Source of the DNA: an uncultured Dokdonia sp.
GTDB lineage: Bacteria; Bacteroidota; Bacteroidia; Flavobacteriales; Flavobacteriaceae
NCBI GenBank assembly: GCA_947503305.1
Contig: CANNDF010000003.1
Span: forward strand, 124,001-188,000
Length of the DNA stretch: 64,000 bases
Direction of reading: 5' to 3'
The notes under the pieces were generated by a model, which searched no databases, had not been told where the DNA came from, and saw only the letters and a program-made list of their open reading frames with translations. Shown here in pieces: positions 60,741 through 64,000 of this stretch. Each line of letters opens with the position of its first letter. Position 1 is the first letter of the stretch. The position numbers were made by a program, and so were the translations under genes.

Positions 60741-62915
60741 ATGATTAATATACATCAAAAAACACTTAACGATCTTGAATTCCCAACTATTTGTAATCAT
60801 ATTGCAGAGCGTTGTGTTACTCAACATGGCAAAATAAAAGCACTTGCCATTACTCCTTACCCTACTTCGCAAGAAGTGCTTTTTGGATTGCAACAAACCA
60901 ATGAGTACGTATCATCACGATTACATGAAACTGTAATTCCAAATCATGGATATGATCCTATAGATAGAGAGATAAAATTTTTAGATATAGAAGACAGCGT
61001 ATTAGATAAAGGTAGTTTTAAAAAACTATCAACTATTTCTGAAACTGTAAATATACATCTGCGATTTTTTAAAAAATATCAAGAACAATACCCAACGCTT
61101 TTTAAAACAGTAGACCCTATAGAATATACAACTGCTATAATAGATGCTGTTAATGCAATTTTTGATAAATATGGAGAGTTACGAGATGATGCCTCTCCCC
61201 TATTACAAACGACTAGAAGGCGTATTAATCAAGTAAAAGCAAAGATTAATACTAGTTTTGCTTCTGCACTATCACAATATAATGGCTATGGGTACTTAGA
61301 TGATATACGAGAATCTGTAGTAGATAATGTGCGCGTACTTGCCGTTACAGCAATGCACAGGCGTAAAGTAAAAGGGGCTATCATGGGGAGCTCCAAAACT
61401 GGTAGTATCGTATACATACAACCAGAAGCTACCCTACAAGCGCAACGAGAACTTAACAACCTTCTTTTTGAAGAAGATGAAGAAATAAAGCGAATACTAA
61501 AGGCACTTACTAACACCGTTAGACCCTATACGCCACTATTTACTGTATATCAAGATATTTTAAGCGCTATTGATGTCATTGCAGCAAAAGCGGGTTATGC
61601 AGAAAAGTTAAATGCAGTGTTGCCTACGATCACAAAAGATAGAGAGCTTACACTAAAAGATGCTTATCACCCATTACTCTTAATAAGTAATACATCAAAG
61701 GGAGAAAAAACATTTCCTCAAGACATACAACTTACTACTGATAGTAGGATTATTGTGATTTCTGGACCTAATGCCGGAGGAAAAAGTATCACCCTTAAAA
61801 CTGTAGGCCTTTTACAATTGATGCTTCAAAGTGGTATGCTCATCCCTGTACATGCCTATTCTAGAATGTGTTTGTTTAATAAAGTCCTCACAGATATAGG
61901 TGATAATCAAAGTATAGAAAATCATTTAAGCACGTACAGTTATCGCCTTAAGAACATGAATTATTTTCTTAAAAAATGTGATAAACATACCATGTTCTTA
62001 ATAGATGAATTTGGGACTGGATCGGATCCTGAACTCGGAGGAGCCCTAGCAGAAACATTTCTTGAAGTATTTCATGAGCGTAATAGTTTTGGGATTATTA
62101 CTACCCATTATGCAAATCTCAAAATGATGGCAAATGAAACCCCAGAAATTGTAAATGCAAATATGCTTTTTGATGCAAGAACTTTAGAACCACTATTTAA
62201 ATTACATTTAGGAGAAGCAGGAAGCTCTTTTACCTTTGAAGTAGCTCAAAAAAATGGAATCCCCTATTCTTTAATTAATCGCTCCAAAAAGAAGGTAGAA
62301 CGCGGTAAGATTCGATTTGATAAAAGTATAGCAAACCTTCAAAAAGAACGTAGCAAACTCGCCAAAACGACCTCTACTCTTAAAGAAAAAGAGCAGAAAG
62401 CAGCACAACGTGATCAAAAACTACAAGAAGTAAATGCTAAGGTACAGTCAAAGTTAGAAAGCTATCAAGAATTATATGACAGCAACCAAAGGCTTATTTA
62501 CTTAGGTCAAAAACTAGATACAATCAGTGAAAAGTTTTTTCATGACAAGAAAAAAAGAGAACTAGTCGCCGAGCTTATGAAAGTCGTCCAAATAGAAAAT
62601 TCTAAACGAAAAAAACAATCAGTAAAAGCTGCCCGAGCAAAAAAAGCAAAAGAAACCCAAGTAAAAAAAGAAGTTCAAAAGGAAGTTGCAGTCATTCGTA
62701 AAAAGAAACAACAGGCAAAGAAAACGGCTCCAAAACCTATTGAAAAGCCAAAACCTATCTTAAAAATAGGAGATCATGTACGCATGCAAGACGGCAAAGC
62801 AGTAGGAACTATAGATGAACTAACAAAAGGAAAGGCAATTGTCAATTATGGCATATTTACAACCAATGTATCTGTAGATCAACTAGAATTAGTAACTAGG
62901 TCAAAAAAGAAATAA
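60741..62915 (+). CDS. mutS2: MutS2 family ATPase lacking the Smr nuclease domain
   Basis: A 724-residue MutS-like protein without the mismatch-recognition domains. The clamp and lever region is followed by the ATPase (about 325-520): Walker A ISGPNAGGKSITLKT, ST-rich DIGDNQSIENHLSTYSYRL, Walker B TMFLIDEFGTGSDPELGGAL, and ITTHYANLK. A long, highly charged coiled coil (about 535-665) follows. The protein ends with a KOW-like DHVRMQDGKAVGTIDELTKGKAIVNYG and ELVTRSKKK, with no Smr domain. MutS2 affects recombination or collided ribosomes in other bacteria; without Smr it should lack nuclease activity. Confidence 0.93.
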   Translation: MINIHQKTLNDLEFPTICNHIAERCVTQHGKIKALAITPYPTSQEVLFGLQQTNEYVSSRLHETVIPNHGYDPIDREIKFLDIEDSVLDKGSFKKLSTISETVNIHLRFFKKYQEQYPTLFKTVDPIEYTTAIIDAVNAIFDKYGELRDDASPLLQTTRRRINQVKAKINTSFASALSQYNGYGYLDDIRESVVDNVRVLAVTAMHRRKVKGAIMGSSKTGSIVYIQPEATLQAQRELNNLLFEEDEEIKRILKALTNTVRPYTPLFTVYQDILSAIDVIAAKAGYAEKLNAVLPTITKDRELTLKDAYHPLLLISNTSKGEKTFPQDIQLTTDSRIIVISGPNAGGKSITLKTVGLLQLMLQSGMLIPVHAYSRMCLFNKVLTDIGDNQSIENHLSTYSYRLKNMNYFLKKCDKHTMFLIDEFGTGSDPELGGALAETFLEVFHERNSFGIITTHYANLKMMANETPEIVNANMLFDARTLEPLFKLHLGEAGSSFTFEVAQKNGIPYSLINRSKKKVERGKIRFDKSIANLQKERSKLAKTTSTLKEKEQKAAQRDQKLQEVNAKVQSKLESYQELYDSNQRLIYLGQKLDTISEKFFHDKKKRELVAELMKVVQIENSKRKKQSVKAARAKKAKETQVKKEVQKEVAVIRKKKQQAKKTAPKPIEKPKPILKIGDHVRMQDGKAVGTIDELTKGKAIVNYGIFTTNVSVDQLELVTRSKKK

Positions 62916-62945
62916 CGTGTGGAGACAACTCCTTCTAATACTGAA

Positions 62946-63356
62946 ATGAGTATCCCAAAGGATAAAAAAATTATTCTATTTGATGGCGTTTGTAATCTAT
63001 GCAACGATGCCATTACATTTGTTATTAAAAGAGATCCTCATGATCACTTTAGATATGCCCCTTTACAAGGAGAAACCGGTGCTCACTTCATAAAGAAGTA
63101 CAATATAGACACCACAAAAGTAGATTCTATAATTCTTATTGATCAAGACAATGTCTATATAAAAGCCACAGCAGCTCTTAAAATTGCATGTCATCTGTCT
63201 GGTGCATACCCACTAATGAGAATCTTTTTTATTATTCCTTCATTTGTTCGAAACTGGGCATATGATTATATCGCAAAAAACAGATACAAATGGTATGGTA
63301 AAAAAGAGGCATGTATGATCCCTACACCAGAATTAAAAGCAAAATTTTTGCAATAG
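62946..63356 (+). CDS. DCC-family thiol-disulfide oxidoreductase (DUF393)
   Basis: A 136-residue protein. The ATG at 62946 puts DKKIILFDGVCNLCNDAITFVIKRDP near the start, as in relatives; a GTG at 62919 is also open right behind the mutS2 stop. The CNLC motif is the redox or binding site of the DCC family, with HFRYAPLQGETG and YIKATAALKIACHLSGAYPLMRIFFIIPSFVRNWAYDYIAKNRYKWYG following. The middle is hydrophobic. The physiological partner is unknown. It is probably co-transcribed with mutS2. Confidence 0.9.
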   Translation: MSIPKDKKIILFDGVCNLCNDAITFVIKRDPHDHFRYAPLQGETGAHFIKKYNIDTTKVDSIILIDQDNVYIKATAALKIACHLSGAYPLMRIFFIIPSFVRNWAYDYIAKNRYKWYGKKEACMIPTPELKAKFLQ

Positions 63357-63460
63357 CCTCAGGCATATACATCATTTACGTAAATTACTAACTACTTCCC
63401 TCATTCTTGGTTTTATAAAGTAGATACACCCACTAGTTTTGGTATATCAAAAACAGAACC

Positions 63461-64000
63461 ATGAAAAAAAGAATTCTATTACTTCTAGTATGTGTTGTTT
63501 ATTCCGCTTTTGCGAAAGCAACCTCCAAACCTCCTCAATCCCCTATAACGACAATAGATCGTGTAACTGTATACCTCAATGGGGCTCAAGTTGAAAGAAT
63601 GGGAACCATAAATGTGACTACAGGAACAAACCATTATGTATTTGAAGGGCTTTCAAGTACAATAGATGAAAGTAGTATTCAAGTATCTGGACTAGGAGAT
63701 GCGACGATTTTATCCATCAATTACGGGTTAAATTATTTGACAAAACAAAAGAACTCTCAAAAAGTCGAACAATTAAAAGATCAAAAGAAACTGATAGAGC
63801 GTAAAATACATCTTCTTAATAACCGTATACAAGGTCTTAAAAAAGAAGAAGAAGTTATAAGTGTAAATCAGCGATTAGGAAGTGATGTCAATGAAATAGA
63901 TCTCGAGAAAGTAAAAGCGATCGCCACATACTATCGAGAAAGAGTTACAGCTATACGAGATGCAATCCTAGAAGCCGAAATAGAAAAAACAGAATTACAA
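63461..64000 (+). CDS. MuiA-like DUF4139 protein, N-terminal part (cut by right edge)
   Basis: The frame from the ATG at 63461 is open to the right edge, 180 residues. A signal peptide (MKKRILLLLVCVVYSAFAKA) ends in a palindrome-coded AFAKA. The mature start TTIDRVTVYLNGAQVERMGTINV and FEGLSSTIDESSIQVSGLGDATILSINY match the N-terminal DUF4140 domain of the mucoidy-inhibitor MuiA-like (DUF4139) family, and a coiled coil follows (KDQKKLIERKIHLLNNRIQGLKKEEEVI). The rest is outside the window. The family is exported and of unknown activity. Confidence 0.85.
   Translation, partial: MKKRILLLLVCVVYSAFAKATSKPPQSPITTIDRVTVYLNGAQVERMGTINVTTGTNHYVFEGLSSTIDESSIQVSGLGDATILSINYGLNYLTKQKNSQKVEQLKDQKKLIERKIHLLNNRIQGLKKEEEVISVNQRLGSDVNEIDLEKVKAIATYYRERVTAIRDAILEAEIEKTELQ
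63506..63519. repeat. Iterated palindrome (one mismatch) inside a signal peptide
   Basis: GCTTTTGCGAAAGC, in frame, coding AFAKA at the end of the MuiA-like signal peptide. Confidence 0.7.

Noticed and set aside
1-64000. tRNA, rRNA, CRISPR arrays, transposases, prophage genes
   Set aside because: Looked for on both strands; no cloverleaf-like, array-like or transposase-like sequence was found.

Overview
The window is chromosomal DNA from a marine-type member of the Flavobacteriaceae (Bacteroidota). The evidence is low-GC coding sequence, many S-x-C lipoproteins with acidic residues after the cysteine, a type IX secretion C-terminal domain, ParC/ParE of the Bacteroidota type, a fused alpha/beta E1 2-oxoacid dehydrogenase, and TAnnTTTG-like promoter elements. 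I could not fix the genus. No rRNA, tRNA, CRISPR array, prophage or insertion sequence was seen.

Layout: 1-9811 holds a leucine-rich-repeat protein cut by the left edge, a YbdG-type MscS channel, an arylsulfotransferase-like lipoprotein, two secreted unknowns, a von Willebrand A lipoprotein, a GH20 hexosaminidase, an RlmI-type methyltransferase and a VanX-type D-Ala-D-Ala dipeptidase. 9819-12320 is a large zinc metalloprotease. 12426-20469 is an unusual head-to-tail array of eight paralogous lipoproteins, all on the minus strand and all ending in the same SKQ tripeptide, with the 3' remnant of a ninth copy at 13441-13557. 20544-25179 has a thioesterase and a gluconate module: a GntP permease, one protein that fuses gluconokinase to 6-phosphogluconate dehydrogenase, and a DUF72 protein. 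25311-34911 holds a LolA-like protein, a large BNR-repeat protein, TruA-like and DUF2461 proteins, a LytTR regulator and several unknowns. 34989-41432 holds a type IX secreted protein and topoisomerase IV (parC, parE). 41833-45958 has two membrane-linked regulators (TPR/LuxR-like and 7TM/AraC) around a small anchored protein.

46267-51914 is the main metabolic island. It is a seven-gene, tightly packed minus-strand operon in transcription order: FAD oxidoreductase, SAM methyltransferase, type III polyketide synthase, FabL-like enoyl reductase, hotdog dehydratase, ketosynthase, acyl carrier protein. It looks like a dedicated fatty-acyl starter maker coupled to a type III PKS with tailoring enzymes, so a modified phenolic lipid, quinone or pyrone is the likely product. 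51992-64000 returns to household genes: OmpA and lipocalin lipoproteins, the E1 fusion, a 2OG-Fe(II) oxygenase, SUI1, DUF1835, nucleoside phosphorylase, an orphan substrate-binding protein, ung, Smr-less mutS2, a DCC-family thiol oxidoreductase and a MuiA-like protein cut by the right edge.

Across the whole window runs an iterated palindrome with core GCTTTCGCGAAAGC. I found sixteen copies, eight with an exact core, both between genes and inside genes, where it is read in all three frames (AFAK, LSRK, RFRES).
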